Of a stretch of 64,000 bases of DNA, positions 40,040-47,992 are shown piece by piece. This DNA comes from Collinsella sp. An268 (GTDB lineage: Bacteria; Actinomycetota; Coriobacteriia; Coriobacteriales; Coriobacteriaceae), in assembly GCF_002159765.1 (NCBI RefSeq), contig NZ_NFJH01000004.1, forward strand, positions 1 to 64,000. Reading direction: 5' to 3'. The position numbers and the translations under genes were made by a program. Position 1 is the stretch's first letter, and every line of letters begins with the position of its first letter. The notes under the pieces were generated by a model, which ran no database searches, had not been told where the DNA came from, and worked only from the letters and a program-made list of their open reading frames with translations.

Positions 40040-40419
40040 GACAGCCTCTCTTCCGCAATAGCGATGGCTTCGATTTCGCAGAGCGCGCCTTTAGGAAGCT
40101 CACGCACGGCAACACAACTTCGCGCTGGACATGCCGTGAAGTGCTCGGCGTAGATTTTGTTGAATGCCAGAAAATCTGCCATGTCTGCGAGATAGCAGGT
40201 CGTCTTGAGCACATGGGCGGAGTCGGTGTCCGCCGCCCGAAGCACGGCCTCGACGTTCTCGCAACTCATTCGTGCCTGTTCCTCGATGCCCTCAGGCATC
40301 TCTCCGGTACCGGGATCGACCGGCAACTGACCGGAAACGAACACGAACTTATTCGCCTGCATAGCATGCGAATAAGGCCCGATCGCCGCAGGGGCGTCGG
40401 TAGCGATAATCCGCTTCAT
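40036..40419 (-). CDS. RidA family enamine/imine deaminase
   Basis: Hydrolyses reactive enamine/imine intermediates, such as 2-aminoacrylate released by PLP-dependent lyases, to keto acids and ammonia. The 127 residues show the trimer fold with GPYSHAMQANKFVFVSGQLPVDP, the catalytic Arg in CPARSCVAVRELP and the Glu in CEIEAIAI. It is the first gene of the operon and overlaps the PTS gene by 4 nt. Its strong promoter lies 53 nt upstream. Presence of a PLP lyase at the far end of the same operon is consistent with a detoxifying role for a dedicated intermediate. Confidence 0.93.
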   Translation of the reverse strand: MKRIIATDAPAAIGPYSHAMQANKFVFVSGQLPVDPGTGEMPEGIEEQARMSCENVEAVLRAADTDSAHVLKTTCYLADMADFLAFNKIYAEHFTACPARSCVAVRELPKGALCEIEAIAIAEERLS

Positions 40420-40450
40420 ACCGAACCTTTCGTTTAGCGCGTACTGCTAT

Positions 40451-40462
40451 GCCAGGCCTGGC
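40451..40462. promoter_or_regulatory. Palindromic operator candidate downstream of the ridA promoter
   Basis: GCCAGGCCTGGC is a perfect 12-bp palindrome about 10 bp downstream of the -10 box of the ridA operon, at the place a repressor would block transcription. A second candidate class is the direct repeat ACTAAACT at 40480-40487 and 40521-40528, which lie 41 bp apart. Confidence 0.45.
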
Positions 40463-40471
40463 GCTGGCTAC

Positions 40472-40500
40472 AGTACAACACTAAACTTTTATTCAGTCAA
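40472..40500 (-). promoter_or_regulatory. Promoter of the ridA-PTS operon
   Basis: Read on the minus strand, TTGACT (40500-40495) and TGTACT (40477-40472) are separated by exactly 17 bp. This lies in the 114-nt gap between the regulator stop and the ridA start, so the operon can be transcribed apart from the regulator. Confidence 0.7.
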
Positions 40501-40533
40501 CGACGGACGTTTCTTGTGATACTAAACTACCGT

Positions 40534-41268
40534 TCAGCCGTCACTACGAACCGTTCGCAGGTGGAGATAGACCGTGTTCTTGGAAATGCCCAAGGCAGTT
40601 GCAACAATCGGAACGCTATCCTTGATTTGAAATATACCCTGCTCGTACAGAAGCTCGATTATCTCCTTGTTGTACTGAGACGGCTTAATCGAACGATCGG
40701 CGCTCACTGAGATTCTGGCGCGATCGATTGCAGCAGCAATGCCATCGGTCGCCGCGCGAGCAAAAACGGCGCGATCTTGGACGTCGGCGGTCGTCATCAC
40801 GTCGAAGGGTTGAGGATGATAGTCCTCGGAAAGCATGGTGCGAGGCTGGAACACATCAATAATGTCACTCAGCGGCGTGTTCAAGTACATATTGATGCAC
40901 CAGAGTCCAATCACCCTGCCACCGATACCCCGTATTGCAAAGGTCGCTGACTTTAGCGGTTCGCCCTTAGCGTTGGTGGTGGTATAACACAGATGATCGT
41001 ACTCGGGATTCTTTTGCACAATCGAGAGCATTTCCCGAGCAAGCGCAGTCATAGGGTCGCCAACTTTTCTACCTGTGTGGGCGCCGTTCACAATCTTTAT
41101 CACCGAGTGCTCGGGATCCTCGACGCTGTGAAGAACCATCTCGAAAGCGGGGCCAAGATACTCAGCAAAGCCATCCAGCACAGATCCGTAGGACTCAAGT
41201 ATCGCTTTATCACCGTCACTCAACACGATGCGCTCTGGGCTGTTCTTACTCATGGGCCACATTCCCAT
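40534..41268 (-). CDS. YheO/DauR-type PAS-HTH transcriptional regulator
   Basis: About 244 residues. An N-terminal YheO-like PAS domain (ILESYGSVLDGFAEYLGPAFEMVLHSVEDPEHSVIKIVNGAHTGR, cut here by function) is followed by a C-terminal helix-turn-helix (VPIVATALGISKNTVYLHLRTVR). Relatives such as DauR respond to amino acids. Several ATG codons cluster at 41268, 41262 and 41253 with weak ribosome sites, so the start is uncertain by up to five codons; the frame continues upstream into the aldo/keto reductase gene without coding signal. It sits directly upstream of ridA on the same strand and is the likely local regulator. Confidence 0.85.
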   Translation of the reverse strand: MGMWPMSKNSPERIVLSDGDKAILESYGSVLDGFAEYLGPAFEMVLHSVEDPEHSVIKIVNGAHTGRKVGDPMTALAREMLSIVQKNPEYDHLCYTTTNAKGEPLKSATFAIRGIGGRVIGLWCINMYLNTPLSDIIDVFQPRTMLSEDYHPQPFDVMTTADVQDRAVFARAATDGIAAAIDRARISVSADRSIKPSQYNKEIIELLYEQGIFQIKDSVPIVATALGISKNTVYLHLRTVRSDG

Positions 41269-41380
41269 CCGACTTTCACAATTCTTAAAAGAATGAATTA
41301 AAACGATACCAGAATGGAGCACTTCATCGGAAGGGGTCCATCGCGTCGCAACCATGTCCACGCAGCAGCAGGTATCGATG

Positions 41381-42571
41381 CTAGCGGTCGCGACGGGCCA
41401 GCAGCGCGAGCGCCGCGCCGACGGGGCCCGGAGTGAGGCGCCGGCGGACGTCGTCCAACCGATCGGGAATCGCGATGTGCTGGGGGCAGTGCGCGGCGCA
41501 TTTTCCGCAGCGCACGCAGTTGGTCGCGAGCTTGGGGTGCCCGCTCCTGATGGCCGACGCGGTGAAATACTGCGACACACCGGTGAACCAGCTGTGGGCG
41601 AACGAGGCGTTATAGGCCGCAAAGCAGCCGGGGATGTTGATGCCCTGCGGACAGGGCATGCAGTAGTTGCACCCCGTGCACGGCACACGGTTCGCCCTCT
41701 CGAACACGGCGAGCACCCTGGCTATCACCTCGTGCTCCGCCACCGTGAGCGACCCGGGCAGGGCGCGCTCGGCCACACGCGCGTTCTCGTCCACCTGCTG
41801 GGGCGACGTCATGCCCGAGAGGAGCAGCGTGACCTCGGGATGGTCCCACACCCAGGCAAGCCCCCACGCGGCGGGTGTGGCGAGCGCCGGCGCCGCGGCC
41901 TCGGCGAAGATCCGCTGCGCCTCGGGCGGGAGCTTGCCCGCCAGCCGTCCGCCGAGCAGCGGCTCCATCACAAACACGGCGAGCCCGCGCGCGGCCGCTG
42001 CGCGCAGCCCCGCCGTTCCCGCCTGGTAGCGCTCGCCCGCGTAGTTGTACTGAATCTGGCAGAAGTCCCACGCGAACGCGTCGAGGAGGAGCGGGAAATC
42101 GTCAGTGCTCCCGTGGTAGGAAAAGCCGATGGCCCCGATGCGCCCCGCCGCCTTCTGCCGCGCGATCCACCCCTCGATACCGAGGCCCACGAGGCGCTCC
42201 CACTGCGCGGGGCTCGTCACGTTGTGGATGAGGTAGTAATCGATGCGGTCGGTCCGCAGGCGCCGCAGCTGCTCATCGAAGAAGCGGTCGAAGTCCTCCG
42301 GGCGCCGGCAGGAGCCGTGGGGCAGCTTGGTCGCGAGGTAGACGCGGTCGCGCAGCCCCAGCCGCTCGAGCGCCGCGCCGACGCAGGCCTCGTTGCCGGG
42401 ATAGAGGTACGCCGTATCGAGATAGTTGATGCCCCGCTCCACCGCACGGGCGATGATGGCCTCGGCGGCATGCGCATCGGGACGCCCCGGTACCGCCCCG
42501 GGAAACCGCATGCACCCGAGTCCCAAGGCGGACAGGCGATGCTGAGTCTTAGGGTCGATGCGGTACTGCAT
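41381..42571 (-). CDS. Aldo/keto reductase with C-terminal [4Fe-4S] clusters
   Basis: A 396-residue oxidoreductase. The N-terminal aldo/keto reductase barrel (about 1-290) has the active-site region INYLDTAYLYPGNE and the Lys in LATKLPHG. The C-terminal part holds two Cys-rich cluster motifs, CTGCNYCMPCPQG and CVRCGKCAAHCPQHI, expected to bind two [4Fe-4S] clusters and pass electrons to or from the barrel. This architecture is common in anaerobes. The physiological substrate is unknown. ATG 42571 lies about 20 nt after GCGCCTGAGGTGACC. It ends upstream of the YheO-type regulator but has its own upstream gap. Confidence 0.9.
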   Translation of the reverse strand: MQYRIDPKTQHRLSALGLGCMRFPGAVPGRPDAHAAEAIIARAVERGINYLDTAYLYPGNEACVGAALERLGLRDRVYLATKLPHGSCRRPEDFDRFFDEQLRRLRTDRIDYYLIHNVTSPAQWERLVGLGIEGWIARQKAAGRIGAIGFSYHGSTDDFPLLLDAFAWDFCQIQYNYAGERYQAGTAGLRAAAARGLAVFVMEPLLGGRLAGKLPPEAQRIFAEAAAPALATPAAWGLAWVWDHPEVTLLLSGMTSPQQVDENARVAERALPGSLTVAEHEVIARVLAVFERANRVPCTGCNYCMPCPQGINIPGCFAAYNASFAHSWFTGVSQYFTASAIRSGHPKLATNCVRCGKCAAHCPQHIAIPDRLDDVRRRLTPGPVGAALALLARRDR

Positions 42572-42662
42572 GGGTCACCTCAGGCGCGAAAATGGGCTCG
42601 TGGTATGGCGCCGCCAGTGTACCGCGGAGTCGCCGGGCGGCACAAGCGCGCCGCCGCGGCCC

Positions 42663-42794
42663 CTACTCGAGCGTTGCGGAGACCTCGTCGAGAAGCGCCT
42701 CCTCGGCCTCGCTCTCGCGCGCGTGCACCCAGTCCGACGCCAAAAGCGCCGCGATACCGCCGATAACCAGCGCACACGTGGCCACAACCGTCAT
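42663..42794 (-). CDS. Small membrane peptide, 43 residues
   Basis: A short frame starts at ATG 42794 and is preceded by GGAAGGGGAGAGC, a strong ribosome site. The product begins [19 protein letters not shown], a single hydrophobic helix, and continues with an acidic amphipathic tail ([18 protein letters not shown]). It has no recognisable family and may be a membrane-associated regulator. Codon use is like its neighbours. It lies between the aldo/keto reductase and rnhA, divergent from rnhA. A chance frame cannot be ruled out. Confidence 0.5.
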   Translation of the reverse strand: MTVVATCALVIGGIAALLASDWVHARESEAEEALLDEVSATLE

Positions 42795-42982
42795 GCTCTC
42801 CCCTTCCTGTCGCTGCACCACAGCCTACCGCGGGACCAACAGGCGCGCGCAAGCAAAACGTAAGGCGCGTGCAAAGCCGGGCGTTGGCGCGGGGGCGCGC
42901 CTCTGGGATAATGCCAACGCACACCGGACGAAAGCGGACGCTCGCGCGGGGCACGCCCGCGGCGGGGCAGGAGGAATGCGAC

Positions 42983-43471
42983 GTGAAGGTCACCATCTAC
43001 ACAGACGGCTCGGCACGGGGCAACCCGGGCAACGGCGGCTACGGCGCGGTGCTCTCCTACACCAACCGCGCCGGGGAGACGTTTGTGCGCGAGCTCTCGG
43101 GCGGCTACCGCCAGACAACCAACAACCGCATGGAGCTCATGGCGGTGATAGCCGCGCTCGAGACGCTCAACCGTCCCTGCGAGGTGGAGCTGCACTCCGA
43201 CTCGCAGTACGTGGTCAACGCCTTCAACCAGCACTGGATCGAGGGCTGGATCCGCCGCGGCTGGAAGACCGCCGCCAAAAAGCCCGTCAAGAACATCGAC
43301 CTGTGGAAGCGACTGCTCGCCGCCAAGGAGCCGCACCGGGTGACCTTCATCTGGGTCAAGGGCCACGCCGGCCACGAGCTCAACGAGCGGTGCGATGAGC
43401 TTGCAACGACCGCCGCGGATTCGGGTAGACTGAGCGAAGACACCGGCTTTACCGCTGGCGACGCCGACTGA
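42983..43471 (+). CDS. rnhA: Ribonuclease HI
   Basis: Degrades RNA in RNA-DNA hybrids. The 162 residues have the complete carboxylate set: Asp8 ([12 protein letters not shown]), Glu51 ([10 protein letters not shown]), Asp73 ([10 protein letters not shown]) and Asp138 ([11 protein letters not shown]). The basic protrusion is present ([18 protein letters not shown]). The start is GTG 42983, with GGAGG 8-12 nt upstream; the frame's upstream ATG codons lack ribosome sites. It is followed 42 nt later by the Gfo/Idh/MocA gene. Confidence 0.95.
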   Translation: MKVTIYTDGSARGNPGNGGYGAVLSYTNRAGETFVRELSGGYRQTTNNRMELMAVIAALETLNRPCEVELHSDSQYVVNAFNQHWIEGWIRRGWKTAAKKPVKNIDLWKRLLAAKEPHRVTFIWVKGHAGHELNERCDELATTAADSGRLSEDTGFTAGDAD

Positions 43472-43513
43472 CGTCGCCAGCGCCGCCGCACCCGCGCGAC
43501 GAAAGGGGCGCCC

Positions 43514-44605
43514 ATGCTTCGCATCGCCACCATCGGCACCAGCATGATCACGAGCGACTTTATCGAGGCCGTCACCGCCGAGGCGGGCGCCACCTTTGTG
43601 GGGACGCTCTCGCGCGACGGCGGGCGCGGCCGGGCGTTCACGGAGGAGCGCGGCGGCTCGCACGCGTTCACCGAGATCGCGGACCTCGCGGCGAGCGATA
43701 AGGTCGACGCCGTCTACCTCGGAAGCCCCAACGCCTGCCATGCCGCCCAGGCGCTCGCCTGCATCGCGGGCGGCAAGCACGTGCTCATCGAGAAGCCGAT
43801 GGGCGCCAACAAGCGCGAGGCGCGCGAGATCTTCGAAGCCGCCGCGGAGGCGGGCGTCGTCGCCATGGAGGCCATGCGGCCGCTGCACGACCCGGCGTTT
43901 TGGGCCGTGCGCGACGCCTTGCCCGAGCTCGGCCGCATCCGCCGCGCCGACCTGCGCTTTGGCAAGTACTCTTCGCGCTACGACGAGGTCCTCGCCGGCA
44001 GGCACACCAACATCTTCGACTGCGCCATGGCGTCGGGCGCGCTCATGGACATCGGCGTCTACTGCGTCGAGGCGCTTATCGGCCTCTTCGGCGCCCCCGT
44101 ATCGCTCAGCGCGACCTCGGTGTTGCTCGACGATGAGACGCGCGGGCTCACGCACGGCCAGCTCGACGGCGCCGGCGTCATCGTCGCCTCCTACCCGCAC
44201 ATGGCGGCGACCCTGAGTTACGCCAAGATCATGAACGACAACCTGCCCTGCCAGGTCGAGGGCGAAGCTGCCACCCTCACGTTCGCAGGGGTGTCCGTCC
44301 CCACCGAGGCGCGCATCGACTACCGCGGCGTCACGGGGCGCGGCGCCGCCAAGGCCGTGCGCGTGGAAGAGGGCGCGCGCAGCGTGTCCCTCGACCTGCC
44401 GCATTGCGAGAACACCATGGCCTACGAGCTCGCCGACTTCATCGCAGCGGTGGAGGCCGTCCGCGCGGGCGCGATGCCCGAGGACGCGCCGGCGGGCCCC
44501 TTTGGCACGGTGGGGTATTTCCGCGACGTGACCCTCGCCGCGCTCGAGCTCATGGACGAGGCAAGGCGGCAGACGGGTATCGTCTTTCCCGCCGACGCGG
44601 CTTGA
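43514..44605 (+). CDS. Gfo/Idh/MocA family oxidoreductase
   Basis: A 363-residue NAD(P)-dependent oxidoreductase. An N-terminal Rossmann fold (RIATIGTSMITSDFIEA) leads to HVLIEKPMGANKREAREIFE, the EKP motif with the catalytic-site Lys. The C-terminal alpha/beta domain includes GALMDIGVYCVEALIGLFG. The family oxidises sugars, inositols or related alcohols. This branch (single protein near housekeeping genes, no sugar operon) has no defined substrate. AAAGGGG precedes ATG 43514. Confidence 0.9.
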   Translation: MLRIATIGTSMITSDFIEAVTAEAGATFVGTLSRDGGRGRAFTEERGGSHAFTEIADLAASDKVDAVYLGSPNACHAAQALACIAGGKHVLIEKPMGANKREAREIFEAAAEAGVVAMEAMRPLHDPAFWAVRDALPELGRIRRADLRFGKYSSRYDEVLAGRHTNIFDCAMASGALMDIGVYCVEALIGLFGAPVSLSATSVLLDDETRGLTHGQLDGAGVIVASYPHMAATLSYAKIMNDNLPCQVEGEAATLTFAGVSVPTEARIDYRGVTGRGAAKAVRVEEGARSVSLDLPHCENTMAYELADFIAAVEAVRAGAMPEDAPAGPFGTVGYFRDVTLAALELMDEARRQTGIVFPADAA

Positions 44606-44653
44606 GGCGCGCCCATCGCACGGACGACAGAAACGGTGACGGGAGGTCATCCT

Positions 44654-45073
44654 ATGGGATTCTGGGATCGTTTTCGCGCGACGGCGGGCGACGCGGGCTC
44701 GTCCGACGGCGCCAACCCCGCACTCGAGCGCAGCCCACTTGAGCGCGGGCTCATCGAGCGCCTGCAGGGCGAGCTTGAAGCCGCGACGCCGCCCACGCTC
44801 AGGTTCTACCTCCGCTTCACCGGCCGCGTGCAGGGCGTCGGCTTTCGCTGGACCAACATGAGCATCGCGAGCGACCTCGGCCTCGCCGGGTGGGTCAAGA
44901 ACCTCGACGACGGCTCGGTCGACATGGAGATACAGGGCACGCCGGCGGGCATCATCCGGCACCTCGACACGCTGCACGACAACTATCGGCGGATGCGCTG
45001 CCGTATCTGGCTCGAGGAGCTCGTCGAGGAACCGCCCAAACTCGACGAGAAGACCTTCAGCATGGCAAACTGA
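44654..45073 (+). CDS. acyP: Acylphosphatase
   Basis: Hydrolyses acyl phosphates such as acetyl or carbamoyl phosphate. The 90-residue core begins near residue 50: FTGRVQGVGFRW holds the phosphate-binding loop with Arg65, and GWVKNLDDGSVDME holds Asn83. About 48 polar residues precede the core, making this 139-residue version longer than the canonical 90-100. GGGAGGT precedes ATG 44654. A perfect hairpin at 45100-45140 ends the transcript. Confidence 0.9.
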   Translation: MGFWDRFRATAGDAGSSDGANPALERSPLERGLIERLQGELEAATPPTLRFYLRFTGRVQGVGFRWTNMSIASDLGLAGWVKNLDDGSVDMEIQGTPAGIIRHLDTLHDNYRRMRCRIWLEELVEEPPKLDEKTFSMAN

Positions 45074-45099
45074 GCGCTTGGACGCATACAGCGCAAAAC

Positions 45100-45140
45100 G
45101 CGGCCGCTCCGGATGCTAAAGAGGAATCCGGAGCGGCCGC
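45100..45140. terminator. Bidirectional terminator between acyP and the FKBP gene
   Basis: Perfect 15-bp arms GCGGCCGCTCCGGAT (45100-45114) and ATCCGGAGCGGCCGC (45126-45140) with an 11-nt loop lie between convergent genes. The minus-strand side is followed by GTTTTGCG, the plus-strand side by GTCGTT. Confidence 0.8.
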
Positions 45141-45180
45141 GTCGTTAGGCTTGGAGGAGAACCGTCTGAGGGCTGGAGGG

Positions 45181-45609
45181 CTACTCGACGACCTCGACGA
45201 GCTCGATATCGAAGTTGAGGTCCTTGCCCGCAAGCTCGTGGTTGGCATCGAGCTCGACGCCGTCGGCGTCGACCGCGGTCACCGTCACGGGCACGGGCTG
45301 ACCGCCCGGGCCGGAAAGGAACAGGCGGTCGCCGATGCCGATCTGGTCGATGTTGGGCACCTGCGCCGCCGGGAAGCGCAGCACGAGGTCATCGCGCCGC
45401 TCGCCGTAGGCATCTGCTGCCGGGATGTGGACGGTCTTCTTCTCGCCGACCGCCATATCGAGCACGGCGGCATCGAAGCCGGCGATCATCTGGCGCGCAC
45501 CGCACGTGAACTCGATGGGCTCACCGCGGTCGTAGGAACTGTCGAACTGCGTCCCGTCATCGAGCGTGCCGCGGTAGTGGGCGCGCACCTTCTTGCCTTG
45601 GTTGGACAT
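45181..45609 (-). CDS. FKBP-type peptidyl-prolyl isomerase (SlyD-like)
   Basis: Cytosolic folding helper of 142 residues. The N-terminal part is an FKBP fold (VRAHYRGTLDDGTQFDSSYDRGEPIEFTCG, described here by its YxGTLxDGxxFDSS signature). An insert-in-flap domain (YGERRDDLVLRFPAAQVP) is present as in SlyD. The C-terminus ends NHELAGKDLNFDIELVEVV, and no His-rich metal tail follows. ATG 45609 has GGGAGACTCCC upstream; longer frame starts lack support. Confidence 0.9.
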   Translation of the reverse strand: MSNQGKKVRAHYRGTLDDGTQFDSSYDRGEPIEFTCGARQMIAGFDAAVLDMAVGEKKTVHIPAADAYGERRDDLVLRFPAAQVPNIDQIGIGDRLFLSGPGGQPVPVTVTAVDADGVELDANHELAGKDLNFDIELVEVVE

Positions 45610-45816
45610 GGGAGTCTCCCCTCGTGCCGGCCTGCGTGCGGGCATGCCGCGGCGCCGCCGGTTCGGTAGATACAACGCCGCCTATTCTACCTGAGTAAGC
45701 GTTTTGTCAGGCGCAGGACCGGCAATCCCTTACAATTGGAGCCCGCCCTAGGATGCGCGGAGCGCATGCTCCGGGGTGCAACGGCCAGGCCGCGCCGTTT
45801 GGCGAGAGGAGACCCG

Positions 45817-46479
45817 ATGTCCACAACCGAGCTCGTCGTCATGACCGCTCTGGGGCGCATCCCCGTCACCGTTACCCGCAAGCGCGTCAAGAACCTGAAC
45901 CTACGCGTCCATCCGGACGGCAGCGTGAGCCTGAGCATCCCTCAGCGCGTCCCCCTTGCGCGGGCGCAGGACTTCCTCGATCGGCGGAGCTCCTGGATCG
46001 CCGCGCACGTGGCGCGCAGCACCGCGCGGGCGGCCGAGGCGGCGCGGCAGGCGGCCGCACCCGATGCCGCCGTACCGCTCTGGGGCGCGCTCGTGCCCGC
46101 ACCGGGCGATGCCGACGCCGTCGACGAGCGGTACCGCCGCGAGGTGGCACGCGCGCTGCCCGAGGTGGTCCGGCGCGCCGAGGAACTCGTCGGCGTGCAT
46201 GCGGCGGGATGGCAGGTGCGCCGCATGACGAGCCGCTGGGGCTCGTGCACGCCGGCGCGGCGGACCATCCGCATCAGCAGCACCCTCGCCGCCTATCCGC
46301 GCGCATGCCTTACCTACGTCGTCATCCACGAGCTCGTGCACCTGATCGAGCCGAGCCACAACGCCCGCTTCCATGCGCTCGTGAACCGCTTCTGCCCCGA
46401 GAGCGACGCGTGCCGGGCGCTGCTCAGGCGCCCGGCACGCGATATCGCCCTCTCGGGGCGCCCCGCCGACTCCCGCTGA
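45817..46479 (+). CDS. YgjP-like (DUF45) metallopeptidase-domain protein
   Basis: A 220-residue protein of the YgjP/WSS-like zinc peptidase group. The zinc motif HELVHLIEPSH (HExxH plus a third His) lies in the last third, preceded by the family signature MTSRWGSCTPARRTIRIS. The N-terminal half starts with a beta-rich segment, TRKRVKNLNLRVHPDGSVSLSIP, typical of DUF45. AGGAG precedes ATG 45817. The substrate is unknown; relatives are linked to DNA repair or restriction contexts, but none is adjacent here. Confidence 0.85.
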   Translation: MSTTELVVMTALGRIPVTVTRKRVKNLNLRVHPDGSVSLSIPQRVPLARAQDFLDRRSSWIAAHVARSTARAAEAARQAAAPDAAVPLWGALVPAPGDADAVDERYRREVARALPEVVRRAEELVGVHAAGWQVRRMTSRWGSCTPARRTIRISSTLAAYPRACLTYVVIHELVHLIEPSHNARFHALVNRFCPESDACRALLRRPARDIALSGRPADSR

Positions 46480-46533
46480 GCGGCGCTGCCCGCTTGAACC
46501 CGGCGGGCGGATGGACGCCGCGCGTCGGAGGGC

Positions 46534-47988
46534 CTATGCGGCGCCCCAGGTCGCGGCCATGCCGTCCCCCATCGCCCACAGGCGCGCCCTCTCGCACGCG
46601 CCGGCGAGCGTGACGGTGAGCTCGTCTGCGCGGGGGAACCAGCGCGTGGCGAACACGATGCGCCCGCCGTCGGCGAAGACCTCGACAGCTGAGCCGTCGA
46701 CCAGCACGCGCAGATCGCGCACCGCGCGGCCGCCATCGGCAGCGCACGAGCGCCGCGCGCGGCCGCCGCCGACCCCCGCCTCGCCCGCCGCCGCGTCGGC
46801 GAACGAAAGCGTCACGCCCCCGTTCTCGCACCGCACCTCGAGCACCCCGTCAAGCGTGAGCACGGTGCCCTCGCCTACGCCCGCGAGGACGATGTCGGCA
46901 CGATGGTCGGCGAGCTTGAGCGCACCTCCCGGCTCCAGCTCCCGCTCAGGGCCCCGCAGCGCCTCGAGCTCGGGTGCCGGCGCCTGGGTGATGGCGCCGC
47001 CTGCCGCACGGGAGAGGACGCGCGGGACCGTAAGGCAATGGCACCAGTCCATGCCCGCCGGCGCGCTCGCGTAGGGCGGCTCCGGCAGGCCCATCCACCC
47101 GATAAGGATCGTGCGGCCGGCATCATCGGTAAACGTCTGCGGGGCGTAGAAGTCAAAGCCCGCGTCCCACCGGCGGAACGCGGTCGCATCGAGCGCCGGC
47201 GCTTCGACAAGGCACACGCCATCGGGCACCGGGATGTAGCCCGCCTGGTCGCGCAGCCCGCAGGCCCAGGGCCTCTCCTCCATCCCCTGCGGGCAGAACG
47301 AGAGGTACTCGCGGCCGTCGAGTGCGATGCGGTCCGGGCACTCCCACATGTAGCCAAAGTCATCGCGCGTGCGCACCTGCCCGTGGAATGCCCACGCGAC
47401 GCCGTCGTCCGACCGGTAGACGAGCACGAAGCCCCGGTCGAAGAGGTCGCGCGCACCCAGGATCATCCACCACGCGCCGCCCTCGCGCCACACCTTGGGG
47501 TCGCGCACGTGGCACGAGCAGGTGATGGGATAGTCCCCGTTGCGCATGAGCACCCGCTTGGGACCGAGGGCGAAGCCGTCGTCGGTCTCGATCATAAGCT
47601 GCGTCGCACGGCGGCCCGAACGGATGTAGTCGTAGTCCCCGGGCTCCTTGACGTTGCCCGTGTAGTAGAGGCGCAGGGCGTCTCCGCCATCCGCCGCCGC
47701 GCCCGGCAGCACCACGGCGCAGCCCGAATACGAACCGTGCGTCTCGTCGTCCGTATCGGGCGCGATCACCATGCCGTGATGCTCCCAATGCACGAGGTCG
47801 CAGCTCGTCGCATGACCCCACCCGCGTGGGGCGTTGGGCTCGGGCCACGCAGGGCTGTACTGGTGAAATACATGGTAGACGCCGCGGAACTGGCAGAGGC
47901 CGTTGGGATCGTTGAGCCAGCCCACCGGCGGCATGAGATGAAACCCGCACCGCCAGGACGAGGGGGAGGTCGCCTTCGTCATGCCCAT
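46534..47988 (-). CDS. scrB: Sucrose-6-phosphate hydrolase (GH32)
   Basis: Splits PTS-imported sucrose 6-phosphate into glucose 6-phosphate and fructose. The 484 residues have the five-blade propeller motifs: WLNDPNGL (nucleophile Asp27), RDPKVW (162-167, transition-state Asp) and WECPD (acid/base Glu216). A C-terminal beta-sandwich (DLRVLVDGSAVEVFADGG) follows. AAGGAG overlaps the scrA stop and precedes ATG 47988 by 8 nt, so scrA and scrB are tightly coupled. The ROK fructokinase at 20.9 kb could use the fructose. Confidence 0.95.
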   Translation of the reverse strand: MGMTKATSPSSWRCGFHLMPPVGWLNDPNGLCQFRGVYHVFHQYSPAWPEPNAPRGWGHATSCDLVHWEHHGMVIAPDTDDETHGSYSGCAVVLPGAAADGGDALRLYYTGNVKEPGDYDYIRSGRRATQLMIETDDGFALGPKRVLMRNGDYPITCSCHVRDPKVWREGGAWWMILGARDLFDRGFVLVYRSDDGVAWAFHGQVRTRDDFGYMWECPDRIALDGREYLSFCPQGMEERPWACGLRDQAGYIPVPDGVCLVEAPALDATAFRRWDAGFDFYAPQTFTDDAGRTILIGWMGLPEPPYASAPAGMDWCHCLTVPRVLSRAAGGAITQAPAPELEALRGPERELEPGGALKLADHRADIVLAGVGEGTVLTLDGVLEVRCENGGVTLSFADAAAGEAGVGGGRARRSCAADGGRAVRDLRVLVDGSAVEVFADGGRIVFATRWFPRADELTVTLAGACERARLWAMGDGMAATWGAA

Positions 47989-47992
47989 ATCG

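Noticed and set aside
41269-41688. 140-residue N-terminal extension of the YheO-type regulator frame
   Set aside because: It overlaps the aldo/keto reductase gene and is Arg/Ser/Pro-rich shadow sequence; the PAS domain starts after it.
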